NCBI RefSeq assembly: GCF_943912325.1
Contig: NZ_CALTTX010000026.1
Span: 1-31,995, forward strand
From: an uncultured Microbacterium sp.
GTDB taxonomy: Bacteria > Actinomycetota > Actinomycetes > Actinomycetales > Microbacteriaceae
Length of the DNA: 31,995 bases
Direction of reading: 5' to 3'
A program made the position numbers and the translations under genes. The notes beneath the pieces were generated by a model that saw only the letters and a list, made by a program, of their open reading frames with translations, was not told where the DNA came from and searched no databases. Shown here one piece after another: positions 6,657 through 16,249 of the stretch (the first letter of the stretch is position 1; the number at the start of each line of letters is the position of its first letter).

Positions 6657-7489
6657 CTCCGGATGCCACTCATGACTGGCCCGACGATTCCGAAGCGCAG
6701 CGCCTCGTCGAGGCCGTTGCCGAGGCGCCGAGCCTGCTTGTCGCGCTCGACTTCGACGGCACGCTCGCCCCGCGCGTCGACGACCCGATGTCGGCCCGCA
6801 TGACGCCCGCCGCGCGCGCAGCGGTCGATCGACTCGTCGTGACGCCGGGCGTCGAGGTCGCGCTGGTGTCGGGTCGCAGCATCGTCGACCTCGAGATCAT
6901 CTCGGAGCGCCCGAGCGATTCGGCGATCCACCTCTCGGGCTCGCATGGCTCGGAGTACCTCTTCGCGGGCGGCGAGCTCGAGGGCGCCCCGACGGCGCCC
7001 GAGATCGAGCTACGCGACCGGTTGCGGAAGCGCGCCGAGGCGGCGACCGCCGAGATCCCCGGCATCTGGATCGAGCCCAAGACGCTCGGCTTCGGCGTGC
7101 ACACGCGCGTCGCAACGGCGGCCGACGCCGACCGCGCGTATGCGCTGACCGACGAGATCGTGGGGGAGTACCTCGGTCACGCCTCCGACGATGCACCCCG
7201 CTGGCGCCGCCGCACCGGCCACGACCTCGTGGAGTACGCGTTCCGCGACACCGGCAAAGACCGCGCGATCGCGGTGGTGCGCGAGCGCCGGCATCCCGAT
7301 GCCATCGTCTTCGCCGGCGACGACACGACCGACGAAGACGGGCTCGCCGTCTTGACCCCGGCTGACCTGGGGATTCGGGTCGGACCGGGCAAGACGCACG
7401 CCCGCGTGCGCGTCACCGATCCCGACGCGCTCGCCGCTCTGCTCGTTGCGATCGCCGATGCGCGCCTCGCCGCGGGAGTACCCTCGTGA
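6653..7489 (+). CDS. otsB: Trehalose-6-phosphate phosphatase OtsB
   Basis: This 278-residue HAD-superfamily phosphatase removes phosphate from trehalose-6-phosphate to release trehalose, a stress protectant. Motif I is LDFDGTLAP with the nucleophile and acid aspartates. VALVSGRS matches motif II, GKDRAIAVV supplies the motif III lysine, and FAGDDTTDEDGL is the acidic motif IV that binds Mg2+. Length is normal for bacterial OtsB. Its start overlaps the otsA stop by 4 nt, and its stop overlaps the ilvD start region, so the trehalose pair runs directly into the ilv cluster. Confidence 0.96.
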   Translation: MTPDATHDWPDDSEAQRLVEAVAEAPSLLVALDFDGTLAPRVDDPMSARMTPAARAAVDRLVVTPGVEVALVSGRSIVDLEIISERPSDSAIHLSGSHGSEYLFAGGELEGAPTAPEIELRDRLRKRAEAATAEIPGIWIEPKTLGFGVHTRVATAADADRAYALTDEIVGEYLGHASDDAPRWRRRTGHDLVEYAFRDTGKDRAIAVVRERRHPDAIVFAGDDTTDEDGLAVLTPADLGIRVGPGKTHARVRVTDPDALAALLVAIADARLAAGVPS

Positions 7490-9231
7490 TCATGTCTGAC
7501 CCCTCTTCGAGCGCTTCGGCGCCCGGCAGCGACGCCGAAGCATCCGTCGATATCAAACCCCGTTCCCGCGTCGTCACCGACGGCATCGAAGCCACCACAT
7601 CGCGCGGCATGCTGCGTGCCGTCGGCATGGGCGATGCCGACTGGGAGAAGCCGCAGATCGGCATCGCGTCGAGCTGGAACGAGATCACCCCCTGCAACCT
7701 GAGCCTCGACCGGCTCGCGCAGGGCGCGAAAGAGGGCGTCCACTCGGGCGGCGGCTACCCCCTGCAATTCGGCACGATCTCGGTGTCGGACGGGATCTCG
7801 ATGGGCCACGAGGGCATGCACTTCTCGCTCGTGTCGCGCGAGGTCATCGCCGACTCCGTCGAGACCGTCGTCATGGCCGAGCGCCTCGACGGCACCGTGC
7901 TGCTCGCGGGCTGCGACAAGTCGATCCCCGGCATGCTCATGGCATCGGCGCGCCTCGATCTGTCGAGCGTGTTCCTCTACGCCGGATCGATCGCGCCCGG
8001 GTGGGTGAAGCTCTCGGACGGCACCGAGAAAGACATCACGATCATCGACTCGTTCGAGGGTGTCGGCGCGTGCCTCTCGGGCAAGATGAGCGAGGCCGAC
8101 CTCAAGCGCATAGAGTGCGCGTTCGCCCCCGGCGAGGGTGCGTGTGGCGGCATGTACACGGCCAACACGATGGCGTCGGTCGCCGAGGCCCTGGGGCTCT
8201 CGCTCCCCGGTTCGGCAGCGCCACCCTCGGCCGACCGGCGCCGCGACTACTTCGCGCACCGCTCGGGCGAGGCCGTCGTCAACCTGCTGCGCCTCGGCAT
8301 CACGACGCGCGACATCCTCACGCCCGAAGCGTTCGAGAACGCGATCGCCCTCGCGATGGCGCTCGGTGGTTCGACCAACGTCGTGCTGCACCTGCTCGCG
8401 ATCGCGAACGAAGCCGGTGTCGAGCTGAACCTGCACGACTTCAACCGCATCGGCGACAAGGTTCCGCACATCGCCGACATGAAGCCGTTCGGCAAGTACG
8501 TCATGAACGACGTCGACCGCCACGGCGGCATCCCGGTCATCATGAAGGCGATGCTCGACGAGGGCCTGCTGCACGGCGACGCGCTCACCGTCACGGGCAA
8601 GACGCTCGCCGAGAACCTGCGCGCGCTCGACCCCGACCCGATCGACGGCACCGTCATCCACCGCCTCGACGACCCGATCCACGCGACCGGCGGCATCACG
8701 ATCCTGCACGGCTCGTTCGCGCCCGAGGGAGCCGTCGTCAAGACCGCCGGGTTCGACGCGGCCGTGTTCGAGGGGCCGGCGCGCGTGTTCGAGCGCGAGC
8801 GCGGCGCGATGGATGCTCTCGAAGCCGGCGAAATCAACGCGGGCGACGTCGTCGTGATCCGCTACGAGGGCCCGAAGGGTGGACCCGGCATGCGCGAAAT
8901 GCTCGCCATCACGGCGGCGATCAAGGGCGCCGGGCTCGGAAAAGATGTACTACTCTTGACGGACGGCAGATTCTCGGGCGGCACAACCGGCCTGTGTATC
9001 GGCCACATAGCACCCGAAGCGGTCGACGCGGGTCCGATCGCCTTCGTGCGCGATGGTGATCTGATACGGGTCGATATCGCGGCTCGCTCACTCGATCTAC
9101 TCGTCGATGAGGCTGAGTTGAGCTCCCGCCGAGACGGCTGGGAGCCCCTCCCTCCGCGCTACACCCGCGGTGTTCTCGCCAAGTACGCAAAGCTCGTGCG
9201 CTCCGCCGCCGAGGGAGCGACGACCGGCTGA
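7486..9231 (+). CDS. ilvD: Dihydroxy-acid dehydratase IlvD
   Basis: This 581-residue enzyme dehydrates 2,3-dihydroxy-isovalerate and -methylvalerate to the 2-oxo acids of valine and isoleucine synthesis, using an iron-sulfur cluster and Mg2+. The cluster cysteines appear in TPCNLSL, AGCDKSIPGML and GACGGMYTANTMASV. Downstream, LTDGRFSGGTTGLCIGHIAPEA is the typical C-terminal signature region. Two starts are possible: GTG 7486, with GGGAGT about 8 nt upstream and overlapping the otsB stop, or ATG 7492 two codons later. The RBS spacing favours GTG. It is followed 64 bp later by ilvB on the same strand. Confidence 0.96.
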   Translation: MIMSDPSSSASAPGSDAEASVDIKPRSRVVTDGIEATTSRGMLRAVGMGDADWEKPQIGIASSWNEITPCNLSLDRLAQGAKEGVHSGGGYPLQFGTISVSDGISMGHEGMHFSLVSREVIADSVETVVMAERLDGTVLLAGCDKSIPGMLMASARLDLSSVFLYAGSIAPGWVKLSDGTEKDITIIDSFEGVGACLSGKMSEADLKRIECAFAPGEGACGGMYTANTMASVAEALGLSLPGSAAPPSADRRRDYFAHRSGEAVVNLLRLGITTRDILTPEAFENAIALAMALGGSTNVVLHLLAIANEAGVELNLHDFNRIGDKVPHIADMKPFGKYVMNDVDRHGGIPVIMKAMLDEGLLHGDALTVTGKTLAENLRALDPDPIDGTVIHRLDDPIHATGGITILHGSFAPEGAVVKTAGFDAAVFEGPARVFERERGAMDALEAGEINAGDVVVIRYEGPKGGPGMREMLAITAAIKGAGLGKDVLLLTDGRFSGGTTGLCIGHIAPEAVDAGPIAFVRDGDLIRVDIAARSLDLLVDEAELSSRRDGWEPLPPRYTRGVLAKYAKLVRSAAEGATTG

Positions 9232-9295
9232 ACCGCGCGTGAGCGCTCGCGTGCTCACGATCTTGCGACACCATCGATTCCGAAAGCAGAACAGC

Positions 9296-11101
9296 ATGTC
9301 GATTCCGACTGCCTCGGCCGTGCCCCGGCCACCCGCTCGCACCTCGTCCTCGGCTCCCGTGATCACGGGCGCCGCCGCCGTCGTCCGCTCGCTCGGGCTG
9401 CTCGGCGTGACCGACGTCTTCGGCCTGCCGGGCGGCGCGATCATGCCCGTCTACGACCCGCTCCTCGACGACGACACCGTTCGCCACATCCTCGTGCGCC
9501 ACGAACAGGGCGCCGGGCATGCGGCCGAAGGGTACGCCGCGGCATCCGGTCGTACGGGTGTTGCGATCGCGACCTCCGGTCCCGGCGCGACCAACCTCGT
9601 CACGGCTATCGCCGACGCCTACATGGACTCGGTGCCGCTCGTCTGCATCACGGGCCAGGTGTTCTCGCACCTGATGGGGACGGATGCCTTCCAAGAGGCC
9701 GACATCGTGGGAATCACGATGCCGATCACGAAGCACTCGTTCCTCGTCAAGCGCGCCGAGGACATTCCGGGCGCGCTCGCCGCGGCGTTCGAGATCGCGG
9801 GAACCGGCCGGCCCGGACCCGTGCTCGTCGACATCACGAAAGACGCGCAGAACGCCGAAGTGCCCTTCATCTGGCCGCCGCAGTACGAGCTGCCCGGCTA
9901 CCGCCCCGTCACGAAGGCCCACGGCAAGCAGATCCAGGCCGCAGCCGCTCTCATCGCCGCGGCTCGCAAGCCCGTGCTCTACGTCGGCGGCGGCGTGATC
10001 CGGGCGGGCGCGGCAGAGCAGTTGCTGCAGCTCGCCGAAGCGACCAAAGCGCCCGTCGTGACGACGCTCATGGCGCGCGGCGCCTTCCCCGATTCGCACA
10101 CGCAGCACCTCGGCATGCCGGGGATGCACGGCACGGTTCCGGCGGTGCTCGCGCTGCAAGAGGCCGACCTGCTCATCGCCCTCGGTGCGCGCTTCGATGA
10201 CCGCGTGACGGGCAAGGTCGATACGTTCGCGCCGAACGCGAAGGTCGTGCACGTCGACATCGATCCCGCTGAGATCTCGAAGATCCGCACCGCCGACGTG
10301 CCGATCGTGGGTGATCTGAAAGACGTGCTCGTCGACCTCGACGCCGCGTTCTCGGGAGTCGCCGCCGCCGATCGTGCCGATCTGTCGGAGTGGTGGTCGT
10401 ACCTCGACGGGCTCCGCAGCGAGTTCCCGCTCGGCTACTCGGCGACGGACGACGGACTCATGTCGCCGCAGTACGTCATCGAGCGCATCGGCGCCCTGAC
10501 CGGACCCGAGGGCGTCTACGCCGCAGGCGTCGGTCAGCACCAGATGTGGGCGGCGCAGTTCATCAAGTACGAGCGGCCCAACTCGTGGCTCAACTCCGGC
10601 GGTGCCGGCACGATGGGCTACTCGGTGCCCGCCGCGATGGGTGCAAAGGTCGCCGAACCCGACCGCGTCGTGTGGTCGATCGACGGTGACGGTTGCTTCC
10701 AGATGACCAATCAAGAGCTCGCAACCTGCGTCATCAACAACATCCCGATCAAGGTCGCGATCATCAACAACTCCTCGCTCGGCATGGTGCGCCAGTGGCA
10801 GACGCTGTTCTACAGCGGCCGTCACTCCAACACCGACCTCAACACGGGCCACGGCACGGTGCGCGTGCCCGACTTCGTCAAGCTCGCCGAGGCCTATGGC
10901 TGCCTCGGTCTGCGGGTCGAGAAGCCGGAGGACGTGGATGCTGCGATCCAGACCGCGCTCGAGACGAACGACCGCCCCGTCGTGATCGACTTCGTCGTCT
11001 CTGCCGACGCGATGGTGTGGCCGATGGTGCCGCAGGGCGTCAGCAACAGCTTCGTGCAGTACGCGCGTGAGCACTCGCCGAGCTTCGGATCGGAGGACTG
11101 A
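9296..11101 (+). CDS. ilvB: Acetolactate synthase large (catalytic) subunit
   Basis: This ThDP-dependent catalytic subunit of 601 residues condenses pyruvate with pyruvate or 2-oxobutyrate, the committed step to branched-chain amino acids. Seen: FGLPGGAIMPVYD near the N-terminus, the catalytic glutamate in RHEQGAGHAAEGYA, TSGPGATN, and the ThDP/Mg2+ motif SIDGDGCFQMTNQELATC with INNSSLGMVRQWQ downstream. ATG 9296 fits the family N-terminus. A GTG at 9239 is in frame and would add 19 residues that look like leader rather than enzyme, and no good RBS precedes either start. It is followed 3 nt later by the regulatory subunit gene. Confidence 0.95.
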   Translation: MSIPTASAVPRPPARTSSSAPVITGAAAVVRSLGLLGVTDVFGLPGGAIMPVYDPLLDDDTVRHILVRHEQGAGHAAEGYAAASGRTGVAIATSGPGATNLVTAIADAYMDSVPLVCITGQVFSHLMGTDAFQEADIVGITMPITKHSFLVKRAEDIPGALAAAFEIAGTGRPGPVLVDITKDAQNAEVPFIWPPQYELPGYRPVTKAHGKQIQAAAALIAAARKPVLYVGGGVIRAGAAEQLLQLAEATKAPVVTTLMARGAFPDSHTQHLGMPGMHGTVPAVLALQEADLLIALGARFDDRVTGKVDTFAPNAKVVHVDIDPAEISKIRTADVPIVGDLKDVLVDLDAAFSGVAAADRADLSEWWSYLDGLRSEFPLGYSATDDGLMSPQYVIERIGALTGPEGVYAAGVGQHQMWAAQFIKYERPNSWLNSGGAGTMGYSVPAAMGAKVAEPDRVVWSIDGDGCFQMTNQELATCVINNIPIKVAIINNSSLGMVRQWQTLFYSGRHSNTDLNTGHGTVRVPDFVKLAEAYGCLGLRVEKPEDVDAAIQTALETNDRPVVIDFVVSADAMVWPMVPQGVSNSFVQYAREHSPSFGSED

Positions 11102-11104
11102 GAC

Positions 11105-11614
11105 ATGAGCACTCACGTTCTGAGCCTGCTGGTCGAAGACAAGCCCGGCCTGCTGACCCGCGTCGCGGGACTCTTCGCGCGTCGCGGCTTCAACATCGAA
11201 TCCCTCGCGGTCGGCGTGACCGAGGTGCCGGGGCTCTCGCGCATCACGGTCGTCGTCGACGTCGAAGAGTTCCCGCTCGAGCAGGTCACGAAGCAGCTCA
11301 ACAAGCTGATCAACGTGATCAAAATCGTTGAGCTCGAACCCTCGGCATCCGTTCAACGCGAACACATGCTCGTCAAGGTGCGCGCCGACAACGCGACGCG
11401 TTCCAACGTGATCGAGGTCGTGAACCTGTTCCGCGCTTCGGTCGTCGACTACGCCACCGATGCGCTCGTGATCGAGATCACGGGTGACCGCGGCAAGGTC
11501 GAGGCGTTCTTGCGCGCCGTCGAGCCCTTCGGCGTGAAAGAGCTCGCGCAGTCGGGTCTGCTCGCTCTCGGTCGCGGCGGCAAATCGATCACCGAACGCG
11601 TGCTGCGCGGCTGA
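11105..11614 (+). CDS. ilvN: Acetolactate synthase small (regulatory) subunit
   Basis: This 169-residue regulatory subunit binds IlvB and confers valine feedback inhibition. The N-terminal ACT domain is clear: HVLSLLVEDKPGLLTRVAGL, then FARRGFNIESLAVG and ITVVVD. A second ACT-like half follows (LVKVRADNATRSNVIEVVNL, then FGVKELAQSG). Length is normal. It starts 3 nt after the ilvB stop, so the two are co-translated. An 82-bp gap separates it from ilvC. Confidence 0.95.
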   Translation: MSTHVLSLLVEDKPGLLTRVAGLFARRGFNIESLAVGVTEVPGLSRITVVVDVEEFPLEQVTKQLNKLINVIKIVELEPSASVQREHMLVKVRADNATRSNVIEVVNLFRASVVDYATDALVIEITGDRGKVEAFLRAVEPFGVKELAQSGLLALGRGGKSITERVLRG

Positions 11615-11696
11615 CCTTCCGCTTTTTCGAACCACCGGTCATCGGTTGCGGCCTCGCCGCGAGCCGAAACGGCCGAAACTATCAAGGAGAAACACC

Positions 11697-12722
<1,026 letters not shown>

Positions 12723-12849
12723 GCCTCGAGCGCCCGGTCGCCCCGCTGGCGGCTCGGCTCCGATAGACCGCCGTTCCAACCGTTCGGCTTCGCCCGGTCG
12801 TCGTGCCCCTCACCCGGGGGCGCGGCGGCCGGGTTTGTCTTTCGCACAG

Positions 12850-12855
12850 TACGCT
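12850..12855 (+). promoter_or_regulatory. -10 box of a leaderless promoter
   Basis: TACGCT ends exactly 6 nt before ATG 12862, and no Shine-Dalgarno is present. The same spacing recurs at several genes in this window. It predicts that the 12862 gene has its own transcript starting at the ATG, separate from ilvC. Confidence 0.5.
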
Positions 12856-12861
12856 TTCGGC

Positions 12862-13419
12862 ATGAGCGATCCGCGCGCCGATGGCGACGACGATGCCCTC
12901 AGCTGGGGCGGCGACGATGATCCGACGCTGAGCCCGTCGGGAGTCGCGCCGCGTGAGCGCATGCGCCCGAAGCGCGAGGCACAGGCCGCGACCCACTCGG
13001 ATGCCCAGACGAGCGCCGAGCGACGCTCAGACGCCGCCGGCGAGTCCCCGGTGGTGCTCCCCGAGGGATTCGCGGCGGTCGGCAAGGGCAGCGAAACGAT
13101 CAGCACCGAGCACGAGATGCCGCCGATGAGCAACGCCATGCTCATCACGGTCGGCATCCTCGTGGGCATCTACGCGCTCATCACGATCGGGTGGCTCGTC
13201 GGCGGGCTCCGCCTGCAATCCGTTGCCGTTGTGCTGGTCGATCCGATCGCCTACGCGATCGGCATGTGGCTCGGCATCCTCGCGCCCGCGCTGTGGTTTC
13301 TGGCGACGTGGGTACTGACCGCCCGCTCGCGCACGTGGGTGCGCCTGACGTGGCTCATCGCGGGGGTCGTGCTGCTCGTACCGTGGCCGTTCGTCATGGT
13401 CGGGGCGGTGGGATCATGA
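12862..13419 (+). CDS. Membrane protein with acidic N-terminal tail, unknown function
   Basis: This 185-residue protein begins with a hydrophilic, acidic region (SDPRADGDDDALSWGGDDDP) of about 90 residues. Three hydrophobic helices follow: MLITVGILVGIYALITIGWL, YAIGMWLGILAPALWFLATW and LTWLIAGVVLLVPWPFVMVG. The DDALSW-GDDDPTL motif is one I associate with small conserved membrane proteins of Microbacteriaceae. These are sometimes mislabelled as DNA polymerase III gamma/tau subunits, but nothing in the sequence supports a replication role. Start ATG 12862 appears leaderless. The stop overlaps the next start (ATGA, 13416-13419), so the two small membrane proteins are probably made together. Confidence 0.75.
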   Translation: MSDPRADGDDDALSWGGDDDPTLSPSGVAPRERMRPKREAQAATHSDAQTSAERRSDAAGESPVVLPEGFAAVGKGSETISTEHEMPPMSNAMLITVGILVGIYALITIGWLVGGLRLQSVAVVLVDPIAYAIGMWLGILAPALWFLATWVLTARSRTWVRLTWLIAGVVLLVPWPFVMVGAVGS

Positions 13420-13775
13420 GCGCCGAAACGACGCGCCCCGCGCGCAAGACGGCCGCCCTGCCAGTTTGGCTCGTCACGACGATCGCCGTCATCTTCGGGC
13501 TGTTCTACGCCTACGCCGTGTGGGCCGCCGTCGCGTTCCTCATCACGCAGGCCTCGGGCCCGCTCGGACTCAACGGCTACGGCTGGTTCGTGCTGCTGCT
13601 CGCCGTGTTCTTCCCGCTGATCGCCTTCGGAGTCGCCTTCGCGATCGGGTGGCGGCGGCGCGCTCTGCCGTTCGCGCTCGTGCTGCTCGCGGGGCTCGGG
13701 GTCGTCGGGGCGTTCTGGATCAACGTCATCGCGTACGCGGCCGCCTACGGCGCGCAGATGCTCGGCGGCTCCTGA
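13416..13775 (+). CDS. Small membrane protein, unknown function
   Basis: This 119-residue protein has three predicted membrane helices: LVTTIAVIFGLFYAYAVWAA, YGWFVLLLAVFFPLIAFGVA and LPFALVLLAGLGVVGAFWI. GPLGLNGYGW sits between the first two. The start codon overlaps the stop of the preceding membrane-protein gene, so they form a coupled pair. Homologues in related genera are, as I recall, sometimes named bacitracin resistance protein. I see no catalytic motif that would justify that name. The conserved position between ilvC and serA suggests a housekeeping role. Confidence 0.75.
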   Translation: MSAETTRPARKTAALPVWLVTTIAVIFGLFYAYAVWAAVAFLITQASGPLGLNGYGWFVLLLAVFFPLIAFGVAFAIGWRRRALPFALVLLAGLGVVGAFWINVIAYAAAYGAQMLGGS

Positions 13776-13835
13776 CGCACGGCCGCACGCGGGTCGCAGG
13801 CACGTGCGCGGTCGGGCGGGGCGCTCGGCGCCCAG

Positions 13836-13923
13836 TAGGCTGGCAGTGCCGCGCCCCGTTCGCGTGAGGCGAGGCATCCACTACTTCATTACCCGCTGCG
13901 GCGTGCCTGCGTGCCGCGCCTAG
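13836..13923 (+). promoter_or_regulatory. serA leader with possible leader peptide
   Basis: A -10 candidate TAGGCT (13836-13841) precedes an 80 to 85-nt leader. Within it GTG 13864 opens a 19-codon frame (VRRGIHYFITRCGVPACRA) ending at TAG 13921-13923, and that stop lies in the serA Shine-Dalgarno TAGGAG. The frame includes two cysteine codons. This looks like a translated leader coupled to serA, possibly an attenuator responsive to an amino acid. No Shine-Dalgarno precedes the GTG, so translation is unproven. Confidence 0.4.
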
Positions 13924-13931
13924 GAGCCGAT

Positions 13932-15536
13932 GTGACCAAGCCCGTCGTCCTCATTGCCGAGGAGCTCTCTCCCGCCACGATCGATGCCCTCGGGCCCGAT
14001 TTTGAGATCCGCCACGCCGACGGCGCCGACCGTGGGGCGCTGCTGCCCGCGCTCGCCGACGTCGACGCCGTGCTGATTCGTTCGGCGACGAAGATGGATG
14101 CCGAAGCTATCGCGGCTTCGCCGCAGCTCAAGGTCATCGCGCGCGCCGGCGTGGGTCTCGACAACGTCGACATCAAGGCCGCGACCGCCGCGGGTGTCAT
14201 GGTTGTCAACGCACCGACGTCGAACATCATCTCGGCCGCCGAGCTCACGATCGGTCACATCCTGAGCCTGGCGCGGCACATCCCCGCGGGCAACGCGTCG
14301 CTCGCGCAGGGGCAGTGGAAGCGCAGCTCGTTCACGGGCACCGAGCTCTTTGAAAAGACCCTCGGCATCATCGGCCTCGGCCGCATCGGCGCGCTCATCG
14401 CCGCGCGCCTGCAGGCGTTCGGCATGAACGTCGTCGCGTACGACCCCTATGTCACCCCCGCGCGCGCACAGCAGCTCGGTGTGACCCTTCTCGGCCTCGA
14501 CGAGTTGCTCGCGCAGAGCGACTTCGTCACGATCCACATGCCGAAGACGGCAGAGACGACCGGCATGATCGGCGCGGAGCAGTTCCGTCTCATGAAGCCG
14601 ACCGCCTATGTCGTCAATGTCGCGCGCGGCGGCCTGATCGACGAGGTCGCGCTGCACGATGCCCTCGTCGCGGGCGAGATCGCGGGCGCTGGCCTCGACG
14701 TCTTCACGAGCGAGCCCCCGAAGCCCGAGGGCACGGCGTTCCCGCTGCTGTCGCTGCCGAACGTCGTCGTCACGCCGCACCTCGGCGCCTCGACCGATGA
14801 AGCGCAAGAGAAGGCCGGTGTCTCGGTCGCGCGTTCGGTCAAGCTCGCGCTCGAGGGCGACCTCGTGCCCGACGCCGTCAACGTCGCGGGCGGCGTGATC
14901 GACCCGTTCGTGCGTCCCGGAATCGCGCTCGTCGAGATGCTCGGCCAGTTCTTCACGGGACTCGCCGGCTCGGCGCTGCAGACCCTCGAGATCGAGGTGC
15001 GCGGCGAGCTCGCGGCCTACGACGTCAGCGTCTACCGCCTCGCGGCGCTCAAGGGCATCTTCACCAACATCGTCAGCGAGAACGTCTCGTACGTCAACGC
15101 GCCGCTGTTCGCCGAGCAGCGCGGCATCGAGACGCGCCTCGTCGTCGAGACCGAGAGCCCGCTCTACCGCAACATCACGATCCTGCGCGGCACGCTCGCC
15201 GACGGCTCGCAGCTCACGGTCGCGGGAACCCTCGCGGGCACGCGCATGGTGCCGAAGGTCGTCTCAATCGACACCTACGACATCGAGGTACCGATCGAGA
15301 AGCACCACCTCGTCATGCGCTACGCCGACCGTCCGGGAATCGTCGCGATCTACGGGCGCCTGCTCGGCGACGCGGGGATCAACATCGAGAGCCTGCAGGT
15401 CGCTCACCCCGATGCATCCGGTCGCGCCCTCTCGGTGCTGACGGTCGACTCGCCCGTCCCCGACGAAGTGCTCGACGCGATGCGCGAGTCGGTCGGTGGC
15501 GACCTCTTCCGCCAGATCGCCATCACGGGGGAGTAG
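13932..15536 (+). CDS. serA: D-3-phosphoglycerate dehydrogenase SerA
   Basis: This 534-residue enzyme oxidises 3-phosphoglycerate to 3-phosphohydroxypyruvate with NAD+, the first step of serine synthesis. Seen: RAGVGLDNVDIKAATAAG, the Rossmann GIIGLGRIG, the arginine in NVARGGLIDE, the glutamate in DVFTSEPP and the histidine in VTPHLGAST, together forming the active site of 2-hydroxyacid dehydrogenases. After about residue 310 come an intervening allosteric domain and a C-terminal ACT domain (HHLVMRYADRPGIVAIYGRL), the long actinobacterial form that is serine-sensitive. GTG 13932 is favoured by AGGAG (13922-13926) over ATG 13911, which precedes the RBS. Confidence 0.96.
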   Translation: MTKPVVLIAEELSPATIDALGPDFEIRHADGADRGALLPALADVDAVLIRSATKMDAEAIAASPQLKVIARAGVGLDNVDIKAATAAGVMVVNAPTSNIISAAELTIGHILSLARHIPAGNASLAQGQWKRSSFTGTELFEKTLGIIGLGRIGALIAARLQAFGMNVVAYDPYVTPARAQQLGVTLLGLDELLAQSDFVTIHMPKTAETTGMIGAEQFRLMKPTAYVVNVARGGLIDEVALHDALVAGEIAGAGLDVFTSEPPKPEGTAFPLLSLPNVVVTPHLGASTDEAQEKAGVSVARSVKLALEGDLVPDAVNVAGGVIDPFVRPGIALVEMLGQFFTGLAGSALQTLEIEVRGELAAYDVSVYRLAALKGIFTNIVSENVSYVNAPLFAEQRGIETRLVVETESPLYRNITILRGTLADGSQLTVAGTLAGTRMVPKVVSIDTYDIEVPIEKHHLVMRYADRPGIVAIYGRLLGDAGINIESLQVAHPDASGRALSVLTVDSPVPDEVLDAMRESVGGDLFRQIAITGE

Positions 15537-15538
15537 TT

Positions 15539-15566
15539 CGCGGAGGCCCGACGTCGCGGGTCCGCG
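15539..15566 (+). terminator. Hairpin just after serA
   Basis: CGCGGA-gg-CCCG-acgtcg-CGGG-TCCGCG folds into a 10-bp stem with a 2-nt bulge, starting 3 nt after the serA stop. It is a good terminator candidate without a U-run. Confidence 0.5.
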
Positions 15567-15575
15567 GGGGCGCGA

Positions 15576-15597
15576 ATTGCGGTTATCACGCCGCAAT
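15576..15597. terminator. Second hairpin in serA-tetR gap
   Basis: ATTGCGG (15576-15582) and CCGCAAT (15591-15597) form a perfect 7-bp inverted repeat with an 8-nt loop, between the convergent serA and tetR genes. It could back up termination or be a protein-binding site. Confidence 0.4.
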
Positions 15598-15622
15598 AGC
15601 CTCAATGAGTGACCCCGCGACT

Positions 15623-15655
15623 GCACGCATCGATTGCACGCATCGATTGCACGCA
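15623..15655. repeat. 13-bp tandem repeats in the serA-tetR gap
   Basis: GCACGCATCGATT is repeated perfectly at 15623-15635 and 15636-15648, followed by a partial third copy (15649-15655). No coding function is evident. The repeats could be slippage products or iterated binding sites. Confidence 0.65.
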
Positions 15656-15680
15656 GCGAGTGTGCGCGATGAGTGGATGC

Positions 15681-15696
15681 CGGGGCGCAAGCCCCG
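15681..15696 (-). terminator. GNRA-loop hairpin after tetR
   Basis: CGGGGC-GCAA-GCCCCG is a 6-bp GC stem closed by a GCAA tetraloop. It lies 4 nt beyond the tetR stop codon on the minus strand and probably ends its transcript. Confidence 0.5.
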
Positions 15697-15700
15697 TACG

Positions 15701-16243
15701 TCAGGAAGCCGCGCGCCGGACGAGCGCGACGAGCGCCTCGAACGCCGTATCGTCGAGTTCGGGGCCGGGGACCGCACCGTCGGCGAGGGCGTTGTTGAAG
15801 TAAAGCCCGTCGCTCACGAGCATGACGAGCTGCAGGGCTGCATCGTCGCGCGTGTGGGGGCGGAGGGCGCCCTCCCAGATCTCGCGTACGCCGCGCAGGG
15901 CGTCGCCCGCGTCGGGGTGCCCGTTCTGCGCGAGCCGCGTCGTCGCCACGATCGAGCGATCGAGCGGCGATCCGGTGTGCACCGATGACCGCATGAACGC
16001 CGCGATGATGCCCTCGGGGGCCGCTTCGAGCTCGGTCATCTCGGTCGCGGCGCGCTGCTTCATGCGCTCGAGCAGCCCCGCGACGAGTGCTTCTTTCGAG
16101 GCGAAGTGATAGAGCAGGCCGCCCTTCGACACCCCGGCCTCGCGCGCGGTCGCGTCGAGCGTCGCCCCGCGCTCGCCCTCGGCGAGCAACACGGTCTCGA
16201 ACGCGTCGAGCACCTTTTCGCGGGCGAGAGGAGGGCGACTCAT
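15701..16243 (-). CDS. TetR-family regulator of the adjacent efflux pump
   Basis: This 180-residue repressor has an N-terminal helix-turn-helix that reads ATLDATAREAGVSKGGLLYH followed by FASKEALVAGLLERM, the canonical TetR layout. The C-terminal ligand domain includes SIVATTRLAQ and a late LVSDGLYFNN helix. Its divergence from a DHA2-type transporter and a shared operator suggest repression of that pump, relieved by cationic or hydrophobic drugs. The start is ATG 16243: TACGAT (16250-16255, minus) ends 6 nt before it, so the transcript is probably leaderless. The upstream extension to 16321 overlaps the operator and is rejected. Confidence 0.9.
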   Translation of the reverse strand: MSRPPLAREKVLDAFETVLLAEGERGATLDATAREAGVSKGGLLYHFASKEALVAGLLERMKQRAATEMTELEAAPEGIIAAFMRSSVHTGSPLDRSIVATTRLAQNGHPDAGDALRGVREIWEGALRPHTRDDAALQLVMLVSDGLYFNNALADGAVPGPELDDTAFEALVALVRRAAS

Positions 16244-16249
16244 CCGCCG

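Noticed and set aside
9239..9295. Extended N-terminus of ilvB from GTG 9239
   Set aside because: It lacks an RBS and the added residues do not resemble the family, though a leader peptide role is not excluded.
8921..11635. A 904-codon minus-strand frame opposite ilvB/ilvN
   Set aside because: It mirrors the codons of the ilv genes; the composition is His/Arg/Asp-rich and no motif is recognisable.
12805..12821. GCCCC/GGGGC hairpin after ilvC
   Set aside because: It has only a 5-bp stem with a 7-nt loop in GC-rich sequence; too weak to call a terminator.
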